NCBI GenBank assembly: GCA_009377845.1
Contig: WHTE01000007.1
Location: 1-50,457, forward strand
Reading direction: 5' to 3'
Length of the DNA stretch: 50,457 nucleotides
Source of the DNA: Nitrospirales bacterium
Lineage (GTDB): Bacteria > Nitrospirota > Nitrospiria > Nitrospirales > UBA8639
Both the position numbers and the translations under genes were made by a program. Every line of letters begins with the position of its first letter. The first letter of the stretch is position 1. Under the pieces are notes generated by a model. That model did not search any database. It saw only the letters and a program-made list of their open reading frames with translations, and had not been told where the DNA came from. Below, piece by piece: positions 7,537 to 16,768 of the stretch.

Positions 7537-10500
7537 TTATTGAGCGAGTTGTGGCTTGGACAATTTTTCCAGAGCCAGCTGTTTTAACATGCGCAAGTCC
7601 AGCTTGCCTGTTCCCAATACCGGGAGATGATCCACTTTGATGAAATTGTCTCGTTTGGGAATGAAAAGATTAGGCAGTCCACTGGCCGATATCTTTTCCA
7701 AGATATCCGAGATGGCCGATTCTTCGAGGGTGTGTACGACCACCAGCTGTTCCCCTTTCCGGTCATCGGGCACGGCGGTGACAGCCAGGACCATGGTTTC
7801 GGTTTTTGCCGCTTTCAGTAAGGCATTCTCAACTTGTCCATGAGGAATCATCTCTCCGCCGATTTTGGAAAACCGAGACAGGCGATCCGTAATCGTGATA
7901 AACCCATCTTCATCGAGTTTGGCGATATCTCCGGTAATGTACCATCCCTGCCGCATCACCTTGGCGGTCAGATCTTCACGGCCTAAATAGCCATCCATCA
8001 CATTGGGTCCTTTGACCAACAGCATGCCCGGCATCCCGACCGGCAAACGTTCATAGGTGTCAGGATCGACGATCCTGACGGACACGCCGGGAAGCGGTTG
8101 TCCGACTGTTCCCCGCCGGGAAGCGGGTTGAAAAAATCCCGCAGCGCGAAAATCCGGGCAGTTGACGGCAATAACGGGAGCACATTCCGTGACTCCATAT
8201 CCTTCTATGGGGCGAATGCCAAATCGTTCTTCGAATGCGACCAGAAGCCGGTCGGGTAATTTTTCCGCGCCCGTCAGCACGATCCTAAGGGAACCAAATT
8301 GTTCCGGGGTACAACGGCGGAGGTACAATTGCAGGAAGGTCGGGGTCGCTATCAGGATGGTGATTCGATGTTGGTGAATCAGTTCTCCAATGGGTCCTGC
8401 ATCTAACGGAGAGGGATGATAGAACATGCCCGCTCCATGGATGGTAGGGAACCACAGTGTCGCCAGGTATCCGAATGAATGGAAAAACGGCAATATACCC
8501 AACAGCCGGTCGTATTGATTCACGTGCAGGACTTGTGCAATGCCTTCTACGTTTGAATCAAGACTAAAATGACTCAACAGCACGCCTTTGGGTTCTCCAG
8601 TGCTTCCGCTGCTAAATATTATTGTTGCAACATCATCGATCGTGGGAGGAATGATGGCGCCACAGCGACGCTCTAACATCCGGATTGGAGCGAAGAGCGC
8701 CAACAACACAGCGGTGAGCCGGGCCAACGAATCAATCGTGTTTCGAATCTCCTCGATCCAGATGGGAGTCAGATTGGCCGGCAATTCGACTTTGGCCTTT
8801 TCCAAGAAGACGCGACTGGTGAGGACGGTCATCAACCCGGCTTGGTTGGAGGTGGACTCCAACCCCTTCACGCCGACGGTGTAATTCAAATTGACGGTGG
8901 TTCGTCCGGAAAGGGTCGCGGCCACGTTCGCGAGCGCGCCTCCCACACTCGGAGGCAGAAGGATGCCCACCGTATGCTGCCCTTCCCAATGAGGCCTGAG
9001 TGCTCTTCCCAGGGCGATGGCGCCGGTGAGCGCCTGGAAGCAGGACACACGAGGTCGGGTGGCGTCTCCAAACACAACACGAAAGGGGTGTTTGCGCATC
9101 GACCGCACAAAGGCATGATGGAGGGGACGGCGGCTAGATCTTCGCGAGCGCCATGCAGCCTCTCCTAATTCCTGAACGGCTTGCCGTAGTTCTTCGGCTG
9201 ATGTGGTGGAGGGGAGTGGTTCGCCGATGGACAGTGTAATGGGATAGGGGATGCGAGCAGGCCACTTGGCCAAAAATCGTCCACCGATGAAGCTGAATAC
9301 ACTTCCCCAGACCCGGTCAAGATTGATGGGAATAATGGGGACATTCCGGCCTTTGACAATACGGGTGAATCCCGACCGGAAGGGCAAGAGGTTGCCTGTA
9401 CGGGTAATTTGGCCTTCCGGGAAAATGCAGACTAGTTCTCCCCGGTCAAGGCTTTGTCCCGCTTGACGCAGCGCGTGTAAGATTTCCCTGGGAGATCCGT
9501 TCGATGAGATCGGAATCGCTCCCATGATTTTGGCAAAGGGATTGAGAACGCGATGGTCATAATAATATTGGTCGACGAGAAATCGAATGGGACGGTCTGT
9601 GGTGGCTAGCAGGAGCAGGCCGTCGATGAAGGAGACGTGATTGGGCACCAGGAGTGCCCCGCCTTCTTGCGGAATACGATCCCGTCCGATGATGGTGAGT
9701 CGATAGATGGTGTGGGTGAACACGACTAACATCAACCGGATAAAGGTTTCGGGGAGGACCCGAAGCGCACCAATGGTCAGCGCAGCGCTGCCCAGGCCGG
9801 ATACGATAAAAATGTTGCTGGCACTGAGTCCGATCTTTGCGAGGAATCCTGATCCCAGAGATCCCAACAGGACTCCTCCAAAAACCAGGGTATTGGCAAA
9901 GGCAATCACGGCGCCTCGTCGATCAGCCGGGGATCGCCATTGAATAAGGGCATTGAGCGGTACCACCACAAAGCCGCTGGCGAGGCCGAGAAAAGCCATG
10001 GCCAGGAGGGTTCCTCCTAACTGGGGCGTGCCAAATCCTAAGGCGAAGAGACTCACGGTTATCCCGATGCCGCCCAAGGGAAGGTAGCCCAATTCCACTT
10101 TGGCAGCTGATAGCTTTCCGGCCAACATGGCCCCAATGCCCACTCCGACTCCGAAGGCTGCCAGGGGAAGGCCTGAAAGGGAATCGGACAATTGGAGGAG
10201 GGCTTTGGCGTAGATCAACACATCTTGGCCAACCAGGCTGGCCAACGTCCAAAATGCAATGGTCCCCAGGACGCCTAATTTCAAGACTCGATCCAATCGA
10301 AGGGCTTCAATTGCGGCATACCAGGTTTCTCGAACCCCACCCTCATTCCGGGCTCTGGGGACTGAGGGAATATACAATGAAGCCCATAATCCTATCCCCG
10401 AACATACCATCAGCACTAACCCTGTCAGCCATGGGGTATGGCCGGAAAGGTCCAGCAAGGGACCCGCCAATGCGGTCCCTGCGATGATGGCGATGAAGGT

Positions 10501-11010
10501 CCACATCTCAAGTTGACCGTTTCCCCATGATAATCGCTGATGAGGCAGCAATTCAGGAAGAATCCCATACTTGGAAGGACTAAAGAGTGCACTTTGAGCG
10601 CCCATTCCGGCTAATACCAAGAGAGGTAGGACCCCTCCCAGAGGATTCAAAAAGAGGGCGGCGGTACCGGCTCCCATCAACAAGACTTCCACGGTCTTCA
10701 TGACGACAATGACGGTTCGCTTACTGAACCGATCGGAAAACACTCCGGCGAAGGCTGATGTCACCATTAGGGGAAGGGTAAAGATGACGAAGGCTTGCGT
10801 GGTTTTCGCCTGTGAGGCGACCTCAAAGTCTGGCCCGGAGACGCCTGCTGAGGCGGCGACCTGCTTGATAGCCAGGAGGGCGACGATGAGTTTCCAGGCA
10901 TTATCGTTGAAGGCTCCGAAAAATTGTGCAACGAGCAGTCCGCGAAGAGCCGAGGATTGAGCTGAGAGGAGCGGAGGGGATGCTGAGGATGATTCGGTAA
11001 TCGGGCTCAC
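7537..11010 (-). CDS. aas: MFS transporter / acyltransferase / acyl-ACP synthetase fusion, 1157 aa
   Basis: Three modules are fused. Residues ~20-420 form a 12-helix MFS permease of the lysophospholipid-transporter (LplT) type. Residues ~430-620 are a PlsC-type 1-acylglycerophosphate or lysophospholipid acyltransferase with NHxxxxD (N457-D463) and FPEG (530-533). Residues ~640-1157 are an AMP-forming acyl-ACP/acyl-CoA synthetase with the SSGSTGEPKG loop (~800-809), YGVTE (938-942), TGD (1026-1028) and the adenylation Lys K1136 in LGTGK. In E. coli, LplT and Aas are separate proteins that flip and re-acylate lysophosphatidylethanolamine; here transport and acylation sit on one chain at the inner membrane. 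The start is GTG at 11010 without a strong ribosome-binding site. It is probably the first gene of the minus-strand run. The substrate is inferred from the family. Confidence 0.85.
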   Translation of the reverse strand: MSPITESSSASPPLLSAQSSALRGLLVAQFFGAFNDNAWKLIVALLAIKQVAASAGVSGPDFEVASQAKTTQAFVIFTLPLMVTSAFAGVFSDRFSKRTVIVVMKTVEVLLMGAGTAALFLNPLGGVLPLLVLAGMGAQSALFSPSKYGILPELLPHQRLSWGNGQLEMWTFIAIIAGTALAGPLLDLSGHTPWLTGLVLMVCSGIGLWASLYIPSVPRARNEGGVRETWYAAIEALRLDRVLKLGVLGTIAFWTLASLVGQDVLIYAKALLQLSDSLSGLPLAAFGVGVGIGAMLAGKLSAAKVELGYLPLGGIGITVSLFALGFGTPQLGGTLLAMAFLGLASGFVVVPLNALIQWRSPADRRGAVIAFANTLVFGGVLLGSLGSGFLAKIGLSASNIFIVSGLGSAALTIGALRVLPETFIRLMLVVFTHTIYRLTIIGRDRIPQEGGALLVPNHVSFIDGLLLLATTDRPIRFLVDQYYYDHRVLNPFAKIMGAIPISSNGSPREILHALRQAGQSLDRGELVCIFPEGQITRTGNLLPFRSGFTRIVKGRNVPIIPINLDRVWGSVFSFIGGRFLAKWPARIPYPITLSIGEPLPSTTSAEELRQAVQELGEAAWRSRRSSRRPLHHAFVRSMRKHPFRVVFGDATRPRVSCFQALTGAIALGRALRPHWEGQHTVGILLPPSVGGALANVAATLSGRTTVNLNYTVGVKGLESTSNQAGLMTVLTSRVFLEKAKVELPANLTPIWIEEIRNTIDSLARLTAVLLALFAPIRMLERRCGAIIPPTIDDVATIIFSSGSTGEPKGVLLSHFSLDSNVEGIAQVLHVNQYDRLLGILPFFHSFGYLATLWFPTIHGAGMFYHPSPLDAGPIGELIHQHRITILIATPTFLQLYLRRCTPEQFGSLRIVLTGAEKLPDRLLVAFEERFGIRPIEGYGVTECAPVIAVNCPDFRAAGFFQPASRRGTVGQPLPGVSVRIVDPDTYERLPVGMPGMLLVKGPNVMDGYLGREDLTAKVMRQGWYITGDIAKLDEDGFITITDRLSRFSKIGGEMIPHGQVENALLKAAKTETMVLAVTAVPDDRKGEQLVVVHTLEESAISDILEKISASGLPNLFIPKRDNFIKVDHLPVLGTGKLDLRMLKQLALEKLSKPQLAQ

Positions 11011-11936
11011 GAGATGTGGGTTTTTTCTCTTCCTAAGTTAGACTTGAGGTCAAGGAGATTTTAAGAAAAAATCGGGAATAAAAAAAGCGGGAGCGTATGT
11101 TGTCTGAATTCCTGGAAGTGTACCGCATGCGCTGGGGTGCAATGAGTCTTCCCCGAGATGGTTGAATGTTAACATGGTTTCTGAAATTTTCCAGTGAAAA
11201 CGGATTGCGAAATCCTTCATGGCTCATATGGGTGCGTCGCTTCCAAGATAGTGGTAAAACCGAGTTGTGTCATATTGGATGAGCCATGCCTCCCCGTCAA
11301 TAGTTTTTGATCCATGTTCTTGACCAAATGCAGGGCCTTCGCGACATCATGGTTCGAGCGATACTTGGGGGGAGGGTCTGTATCAAACCGACATATTTTT
11401 CGGTGTTGTGCATCAGGACCGATATTATTTGAAAGCGAGTTTTTTCAAGAAGAGGGATGATCTTCCCTATTGGGATAAAACCCTTCTGTTCAAGTATCAA
11501 ACAGGTGTTGGACACCTGTTTGGAAATCCCGCCAGATATCCTTGAAGACCCCGACGTGTTGATGCGATAGATCAACCCGGCGGTTGAATCGGCTCAGTAC
11601 ACGTCCAGAGGCCGAACAAATGCCCCTCAAATGAGCTAAAATATATCACCCCCTCGTCCCCCGCAACTCCGATGTACACATCTCGTCAATCGCAGCTTCT
11701 GTTTCATGTGAGTCGAGGATCAGGCAAAATCACGATTTCTCTCGAGTTGCCCGATATGGCGAGTCCTTTGCATTATTTTTTCTTCTTCTTCCCGCAATGC
11801 ATCTCTGGGTTCGCTTCAGGACAGGGAAGATGCAAGAAATGCCCTCAAGGGTCTTAAGGTTCTTTCTTGTATAGCCGATTCAATACCGTATGTTGTGTAA
11901 AGGCTTCCAGGCAGGTTTTGCGTCATTTTCTTTTCA
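11011..11936. other. Long intergenic region between divergent transcription units
   Basis: This 926-bp gap separates the minus-strand aas gene from the plus-strand kinase cluster, so it should contain both promoters, though none could be assigned securely. A minus-strand frame at 11297-11575 (92 aa) and a plus-strand frame at 11672-11857 were examined; neither has a ribosome-binding site or recognisable fold. Protein-like fragments in two minus-strand frames around 11280-11480 hint at a decayed gene but no family can be named. A strong inverted repeat lies at 11499-11521. Confidence 0.4.
11499..11521. repeat. Perfect 10-bp inverted repeat with 3-nt loop
   Basis: The arms AAACAGGTGT (11499-11508) and ACACCTGTTT (11512-11521) are perfect reverse complements around TGG. 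An RNA from either strand would form a stable hairpin. The T run is short (TTT) on both sides, so an intrinsic terminator, possibly bidirectional, is only one option; a dyad operator for a regulator is another. Confidence 0.7.
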
Positions 11937-12902
11937 GTGTTAACGGGGCGCTTGCGGCAAAGACTTCAGAACCAAGGGATGTCTCGATTATCGTCTTCAC
12001 GCCACTTCAGTCATTGTAACCCAATCTCTCTTCTCGCGATGACGACCACCCAGACGGCCACAGCAGGAGCTTCGGATGTCCAAACGAGAAACGGGGGAGA
12101 GTCCGTCTTTCATAAAATGAGGAATGTGTTGAATAGCATACATGTGTCTGCCGGGTTCATTAGCCATCGACTGCGGGAATTTCATGTGGATGATGTTGGC
12201 CGGATTGCGGATATGTTGGAGGCCCATAGCCATGATTATGGGTGGTACCTCACTCAGGATCCCAAAGGTCAAAAAATCCCGCATTTCTTGGGGCAGTTGA
12301 GTCAGGAATTGACACATAACCATCTTCGCACTCTGACGGAATTAACCACACTTAATTATTACCTTGAGCAATTGGAATATTTACTGACGGCTGGACAAGC
12401 GCCCCATCGTGCGGGGGGATTTAAAGATACCATTCAGTTTGGGACGGTCATGGATGAGGCTTTGGCGCCTCATCAGGGGGAATTGGATCGGATGGGGGTT
12501 CAAGTGTTTCGGGAATATCAAATGGTTGGCGAAGGTATTCTGGAAGTGTCCAAGCTTCTTCGCATTCTGGTGAATCTTATCCGGAACGCGATCAATGCCA
12601 TGCGGGAGATACCAGGCCAGTCTCATCGCCTCACTCTTTATGTCTTGCCCTGCCCGGACCGAGAAGGGTTTGTCCGCTTGCAGGTCGCGGATACCGGAAG
12701 TGGAATCCCATCGGATTGTCTGACACGGGTATTTTCTCCGCAGGTTCCAGGGGCGCAGTCAGACCTGTTGCCGAATCTTCATGCCAGTGCCGTAGCGGCC
12801 AAAGAGCTTGCTGGATCACTGCGTGTGTGGAGCGATGGTCTGAAGCAGGGAGCGATATTTACTCTTGATGTACCAGTTATTCACATGGAGGGAGAACGGT
12901 AA
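11937..12902 (+). CDS. HNVGN-type sensor histidine kinase, degenerate ATPase domain, 321 aa
   Basis: No input domain is visible. The H-box region reads SVFHKMRNVLNSIH with H59, a variant of the VLHNVGNVLNS box in the kinases at 13681 and 16769. The family's second block follows (LTQDPKGQKIPHFL, ~105-118). The HATPase domain has an N-box (LLRILVNLIRNA, N217) and a G1 box (ADTGSGIP, D252), but the usual G2 box (GxGxGL) is missing: the corresponding region reads PGAQSDLLPNLHASA. ATP binding may be impaired, so the protein may act as a phosphatase, scaffold or partner. The start is uncertain: GTG at 11937, ATG at 11979 and ATG at 12039 are all in frame, none with a clear ribosome-binding site. 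Its stop TAA overlaps the next ATG by one base (TAATG), coupling it to the response regulator. Confidence 0.75.
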   Translation: MLTGRLRQRLQNQGMSRLSSSRHFSHCNPISLLAMTTTQTATAGASDVQTRNGGESVFHKMRNVLNSIHVSAGFISHRLREFHVDDVGRIADMLEAHSHDYGWYLTQDPKGQKIPHFLGQLSQELTHNHLRTLTELTTLNYYLEQLEYLLTAGQAPHRAGGFKDTIQFGTVMDEALAPHQGELDRMGVQVFREYQMVGEGILEVSKLLRILVNLIRNAINAMREIPGQSHRLTLYVLPCPDREGFVRLQVADTGSGIPSDCLTRVFSPQVPGAQSDLLPNLHASAVAAKELAGSLRVWSDGLKQGAIFTLDVPVIHMEGER

Positions 12903-13465
12903 TGGAGATGGAACAAGCCAACCGGCGTATCTTGGTGATTGATGATAACGTGGCCATCCACGATGATTTTCGAAAAATTCTTGAGCGTTCATTAGACATT
13001 TCGCTGTTGCAAGCCGTTCGGGCGGAATTGTTTGATGATGTGGAAGAACAAAAAATCGTTGAAAAGTTTGAGGTGGAATCTGCGGACCAAGGGCAAATGG
13101 GGCATCGGATGGTGCAAGATGCGATGAAGGCTGAACGGCCGTATGCGGTCGCATTCGTGGACATGCGCATGCCTCCCGGTTGGGATGGTGTGGAGACGGT
13201 GGAACATCTGTGGCAAGAAGATCCTGATTTGCAGGTGGTGATCTGTACCGCTTTTTCGGACCATGCCTGGGAAGATGTCATTCAACGATTGAATAAGAAT
13301 GGGCAGCTACTCATCTTGCGAAAGCCGTTTGACAATATTGAAGTCTGGCAGTTGGCTAATTCCCTGACCAAGCGTTGGGCGGAATCGCGTCAAGCGAAAT
13401 CCCAGTTGGATTTGTTGGCCAAATGGGCCGAAGAACGGGCCGAAGAAACGGTCAAAGCCAACTAA
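12902..13465 (+). CDS. Response regulator with extended receiver (PPGWDG type), 187 aa
   Basis: The receiver begins RRILVIDDN with acidic D14/D15. The phospho-acceptor is D87 in FVDMRMPPGWDG, the switch Thr T116 (ICTAFSD), and the Lys K141 (LRKPFD). It differs from a CheY-type receiver in two ways: a ~35-residue insertion between helix 1 and strand 3 (about residues 35-80), and one extra residue in the phospho-loop (D87 to G96 is +9, whereas the CheY-like protein at 5141-5527 has +8). A short charged helix (~158-187) follows, without a DNA-binding domain. It is coupled to the kinase upstream by a one-base overlap. The same receiver type recurs at 15045. The output is presumably through protein contact or phosphotransfer. 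Confidence 0.85.
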   Translation: MEMEQANRRILVIDDNVAIHDDFRKILERSLDISLLQAVRAELFDDVEEQKIVEKFEVESADQGQMGHRMVQDAMKAERPYAVAFVDMRMPPGWDGVETVEHLWQEDPDLQVVICTAFSDHAWEDVIQRLNKNGQLLILRKPFDNIEVWQLANSLTKRWAESRQAKSQLDLLAKWAEERAEETVKAN

Positions 13466-13680
13466 GGGACGTCAATCTGAAACTCTCTCTGGGTTCCATC
13501 TCATGGGGAATAAGCTCTTTGGAAGGGATGTTGTGGTGGGGTTGATCGAAGGAATGCCCCGGGAGCTCTATCTATGAGTCGCCTCACCAACCGATCTTCA
13601 GCCCAAGCGACCCTGTGTGTAGATTCCATCCATTTCCGAGAAAGAAAGCAATCGATTCATCGTAGGGTAAATGTTTCCCT

Positions 13681-15048
13681 ATGCATGAACTGTTTGTCGC
13701 ATGTCATGGATCCTTTGAGCCTGAGCTCTTTATGCCCCATTATGTAGCGGGTCTCTCTATGTTGGCTTCTGAATACCAGGTGACCTCCGAACTCCCGTCC
13801 CTTTGTGTGGGAATGGTCGGTCTTCAGGAAGTTGACCTTTCCCCCTCCTGCCGGCGTGTTTTGGCTTCCCAGGGTTCCACTATTCAGATCACCTGGCTCG
13901 CCAACGTCTCAATGGATTTTTCCTCGATGGACGTCAGTAACCCGTATGACATCATTCTGCTTGACTGTCGGGCGAAGCGGGACAATAAGGAAATGGCGCG
14001 TGAGTTAAAAAAATTATTCGGCGATGCGCTCATTATTGGATTGATCGATGAGGATGACTCTGATGTGGAGGGTATGGGTGAGGTTGCCGTTGATTGGCTG
14101 GTCAAAGAAAATTTGGCTGGCATCGCGGTGCAATGGGCCATCCGAGAGGGGTTGGTTCGTCAGCGAGTCTTGATCGAGCGGGATCAATTGCGAAGGCAGT
14201 TGGAAGATGTCTCGTACAACAATGAAATGGCGGATGTCGCCTCGACCGTGTTGCACAATGTCGGCAATGTGCTCAATAGCGTCAATGTGGCAGTGAATGT
14301 GGTTCATGGGTTGGTCAACCAGTCTTCGGTGATGTTGGTTCATCGGATCGCAGAATTGTTAAAGGGGCATGATGCGGAGGATTGGGGAACCTTCCTAACG
14401 CAGGACCCCAAAGGGAAACGAATTCCGCTGGCGCTTGTGAAATTGGGAAGCCACCTCATAGAAGAGCAACAGACTGTTCTGAAGGAAATCGAAGGATTGG
14501 TTCGTAATATCGATCACGTGAAGCAAATCATCTTTTCACATCAGACGATGGCGAAGTCTCGGGGTATGGGCGAGTCTCTCTCTGTCGCGGAACTCCTGGA
14601 TCAAGCGGTGGAGTTAAGCTTTCAACCTGGAGATGCGAAGTGGATCAGGATCCAACGAGACTATCAGTCTGTGCCGGCTGTGTTGATCGATAGACATCAG
14701 TTGCTCCAAATTCTCGTGAATCTGCTGCGAAATGCCAAACAAGCGATGCAATTACAAGGCGGTTCACAGCACATCCTTTCGATACGGGTAGAAGGCCGGT
14801 CAGTGGATGGTTTGTCCGTAATCATGACGATTCGAGATACGGGCATTGGGATTGCTCCCGAACATCTGGCCCGGATGTTTACACGCGGCTTTACGACCAA
14901 ACAAGATGGCAATGGCATTGGATTGCACAGTTCGATGGTCACGATTCACCGTTTGGGTGGATCGTTGCAGGCGCACAGCGATGGGGTCGGAACTGGTGCG
15001 ACATTTACACTGATCCTTCCAGTTCAGAGAGAGGCGGTACAGATATGA
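13681..15048 (+). CDS. HNVGN-type sensor histidine kinase with N-terminal receiver-like domain, 455 aa
   Basis: Residues ~40-155 look like a diverged receiver: alternating hydrophobic strands, an Asp (D95) at the end of YDIILLD, and a KEN in place of the usual K-P. It lacks the paired N-terminal acidic residues. A short coiled coil (~158-182) leads to the H-box VLHNVGNVLNS with H192, then the family block LTQDPKGKRIPLAL (~239-252). The HATPase domain is complete: N-box N351, G1 DTGIGI at D386, G2 DGNGIGLHSS (409-418). It should be an active kinase. Its stop overlaps the next gene's start (ATGA), and the downstream hybrid regulator is the likely partner. The start is the first ATG; in-frame ATGs at 13732 and 13759 are alternatives. 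Confidence 0.85.
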   Translation: MHELFVACHGSFEPELFMPHYVAGLSMLASEYQVTSELPSLCVGMVGLQEVDLSPSCRRVLASQGSTIQITWLANVSMDFSSMDVSNPYDIILLDCRAKRDNKEMARELKKLFGDALIIGLIDEDDSDVEGMGEVAVDWLVKENLAGIAVQWAIREGLVRQRVLIERDQLRRQLEDVSYNNEMADVASTVLHNVGNVLNSVNVAVNVVHGLVNQSSVMLVHRIAELLKGHDAEDWGTFLTQDPKGKRIPLALVKLGSHLIEEQQTVLKEIEGLVRNIDHVKQIIFSHQTMAKSRGMGESLSVAELLDQAVELSFQPGDAKWIRIQRDYQSVPAVLIDRHQLLQILVNLLRNAKQAMQLQGGSQHILSIRVEGRSVDGLSVIMTIRDTGIGIAPEHLARMFTRGFTTKQDGNGIGLHSSMVTIHRLGGSLQAHSDGVGTGATFTLILPVQREAVQI

Positions 15049-16529
15049 ATCCTGTGTGTACGCTCAACCGCCGGATTTTAGTGATCGATGATAGCCCGAA
15101 TATTTTGCAGGATTTCCGGAAAATTCTTCGTCCTGTGAAGGCCTTCATTCCCGATGCGTGGGCTGAGTTCAGTCAAGACCTGTTTGATGAGACCTTTTCG
15201 CATGGAAGCAAGGAACCATTCGAACTCGATTGTGTGGACAATGGGATGTCAGGGTGTGACCTGGTCAAACAGGCCAAGGCGCACGGTTCTCCTTTCGCTG
15301 TGGCGTTCTTGGATGTGCGATTGCCCAATGGCTGGGACGGGATTGAAACGGTTGAGCGACTCTGGGATGAGGACCCTGAGGTGCAGGTGGTGTTGTGTAC
15401 CGCCTATCCCGATTTTGGTTGGTCCCAGGTGTTGCCCAGATTAGGACACCGGGACCAATTATTAATTCTGCGGAAGCCATTTGATCCCATTGAGGTGTGG
15501 CAATTGTCTACGGCCTTGACGATGAAGTGGCATTGGACCCAGCAAGCCCGGTTACGTGTCCAGGAACTCGAGCAGATTGTGATGAATCGCACAGGCCAAC
15601 TTGAAGAAACCAACCGTCGTTTGGAGCAGGACCTGCTCCGGCGGCAAGCGGTTGAAGTGCAGTTGGCTCAAGTCGTTCGCGATTTAGAAGAACGCAATCT
15701 CGAGCTCTCTACAGTGCGGGATCATGCCTTAAACGAAATCCATGAGCGGGAACGGATTGAAATCATCTTGCGCCACAAGACCGAAGAATTGGCCAGGTCC
15801 AATCGTGATTTGGAGCAATTTGCGTCGGTTGCCGCGCATGATTTACAGGAGCCGCTTCATTCTATTCAGGTGTTTCTTGATTTGTTACGGATGAAATATG
15901 GGTCGGCCCTGGACGAACACGGTCGTGGGTATCTTGATCGAGTGAAGAGAGCGGCGGGTCGTATGCAACAGCTGATTCAGAGTCTGTTGGTGTATTCCCG
16001 GGTCGATTCGCAACACACGGCGGCGGAGCCGCTTGCTTTGCGCGACGTGGTTGACGATATCCTTTCCGATTTGGGCGCACGCATCGAGGGATTGCAGGCT
16101 GTCGTCCAGATTGGAGCATTGCCCACCGTTCATGGTAATGCCTTTCAGATCCGGCAATTGCTCCAGAATCTTCTGGGCAATGCGTTGAAATTTCATCAGC
16201 CGAGTGTGCCTCCTGTCATTCACATTTCGGGAACGATTATTCAGGATCGGCGCCACACCGGTTCAGGAAAACCCGGGTTGCTTTGCCAAATCGAAATTCA
16301 TGATCAGGGGATTGGGATTCCTTTAGAACAGCTTGACAAAATTTTCGGGATGTTCACACGACTTCATCGGAAAGATGAATACGAAGGTACGGGCATTGGG
16401 TTAGCGGTGTGTAAGCGCATTGTCGACCAGTGTGGTGGGGCTATTTCGGTTCGATCCAGACTGGGAGAAGGATCCACATTTATTGTGACCATACCCACTC
16501 GGGGTGAATCGCTGCCAGCCAGCACTTGA
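15045..16529 (+). CDS. Receiver-histidine kinase hybrid, 494 aa
   Basis: The N-terminal receiver is of the same extended type as the regulator at 12902: ILVIDDS at 11-17, phospho-acceptor D90 in FLDVRLPNGWDG, T119, K144. A long coiled coil (~165-255) connects to a conventional HisKA domain with H265 in VAAHDLQEPL, then a HATPase domain with N379, G1 DQGIGI (D420) and G2 EGTGIGLA (447-454). So an unusual receiver at the N-terminus controls an ordinary, phytochrome-like kinase. No transmembrane segment is visible, and the protein is cytoplasmic. It overlaps the upstream kinase by 4 bp. A plausible flow is HNVGN kinase to this receiver, with the HisKA part sending the signal on. The downstream target is not identifiable in the window. 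Confidence 0.85.
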   Translation: MNPVCTLNRRILVIDDSPNILQDFRKILRPVKAFIPDAWAEFSQDLFDETFSHGSKEPFELDCVDNGMSGCDLVKQAKAHGSPFAVAFLDVRLPNGWDGIETVERLWDEDPEVQVVLCTAYPDFGWSQVLPRLGHRDQLLILRKPFDPIEVWQLSTALTMKWHWTQQARLRVQELEQIVMNRTGQLEETNRRLEQDLLRRQAVEVQLAQVVRDLEERNLELSTVRDHALNEIHERERIEIILRHKTEELARSNRDLEQFASVAAHDLQEPLHSIQVFLDLLRMKYGSALDEHGRGYLDRVKRAAGRMQQLIQSLLVYSRVDSQHTAAEPLALRDVVDDILSDLGARIEGLQAVVQIGALPTVHGNAFQIRQLLQNLLGNALKFHQPSVPPVIHISGTIIQDRRHTGSGKPGLLCQIEIHDQGIGIPLEQLDKIFGMFTRLHRKDEYEGTGIGLAVCKRIVDQCGGAISVRSRLGEGSTFIVTIPTRGESLPAST

Positions 16530-16746
16530 TGGGGGAGGGATTAGGATCATCCTGCTGAGGCTCAAAGTGGAACTCCAGGGTTGAGCGATCTCCAACGGCC
16601 AGAAGGAACTGATGGGGACACAATGTGGTGACATGGCCGTCGTCATTGGGGAATAAGGCACAGATAGATGATTGCCTGATTGTCCAGGCGGCGTTAAAGG
16701 AATATTGGCCGTTGTGACGTCGATTGGATAACCATTTTAAAGTCAT
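16480..16746 (-). CDS. Possible small hypothetical protein, 88 aa
   Basis: A minus-strand frame fills the gap between two plus-strand kinase genes, overlapping the 3' end of the upstream one by 50 bp. The predicted protein has a soluble, mixed composition with several Trp, His and Cys residues, and third-position codon use resembles that of genes around it. No family is recognised. The start is taken as the ATG at 16746; 16779 is an alternative that would overlap the next gene. There is no strong ribosome-binding site, and it could be a chance frame. Confidence 0.35.
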   Translation of the reverse strand: MTLKWLSNRRHNGQYSFNAAWTIRQSSICALFPNDDGHVTTLCPHQFLLAVGDRSTLEFHFEPQQDDPNPSPIKCWLAAIHPEWVWSQ

Positions 16747-16768
16747 GATTTTTCTAACCAGATAGTCT

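Noticed and set aside
11297-11575. 92-codon minus-strand frame in the divergent region
   Set aside because: No ribosome-binding site or recognisable domain; the best protein-like pieces lie in two different frames, so at most it is a decayed gene.
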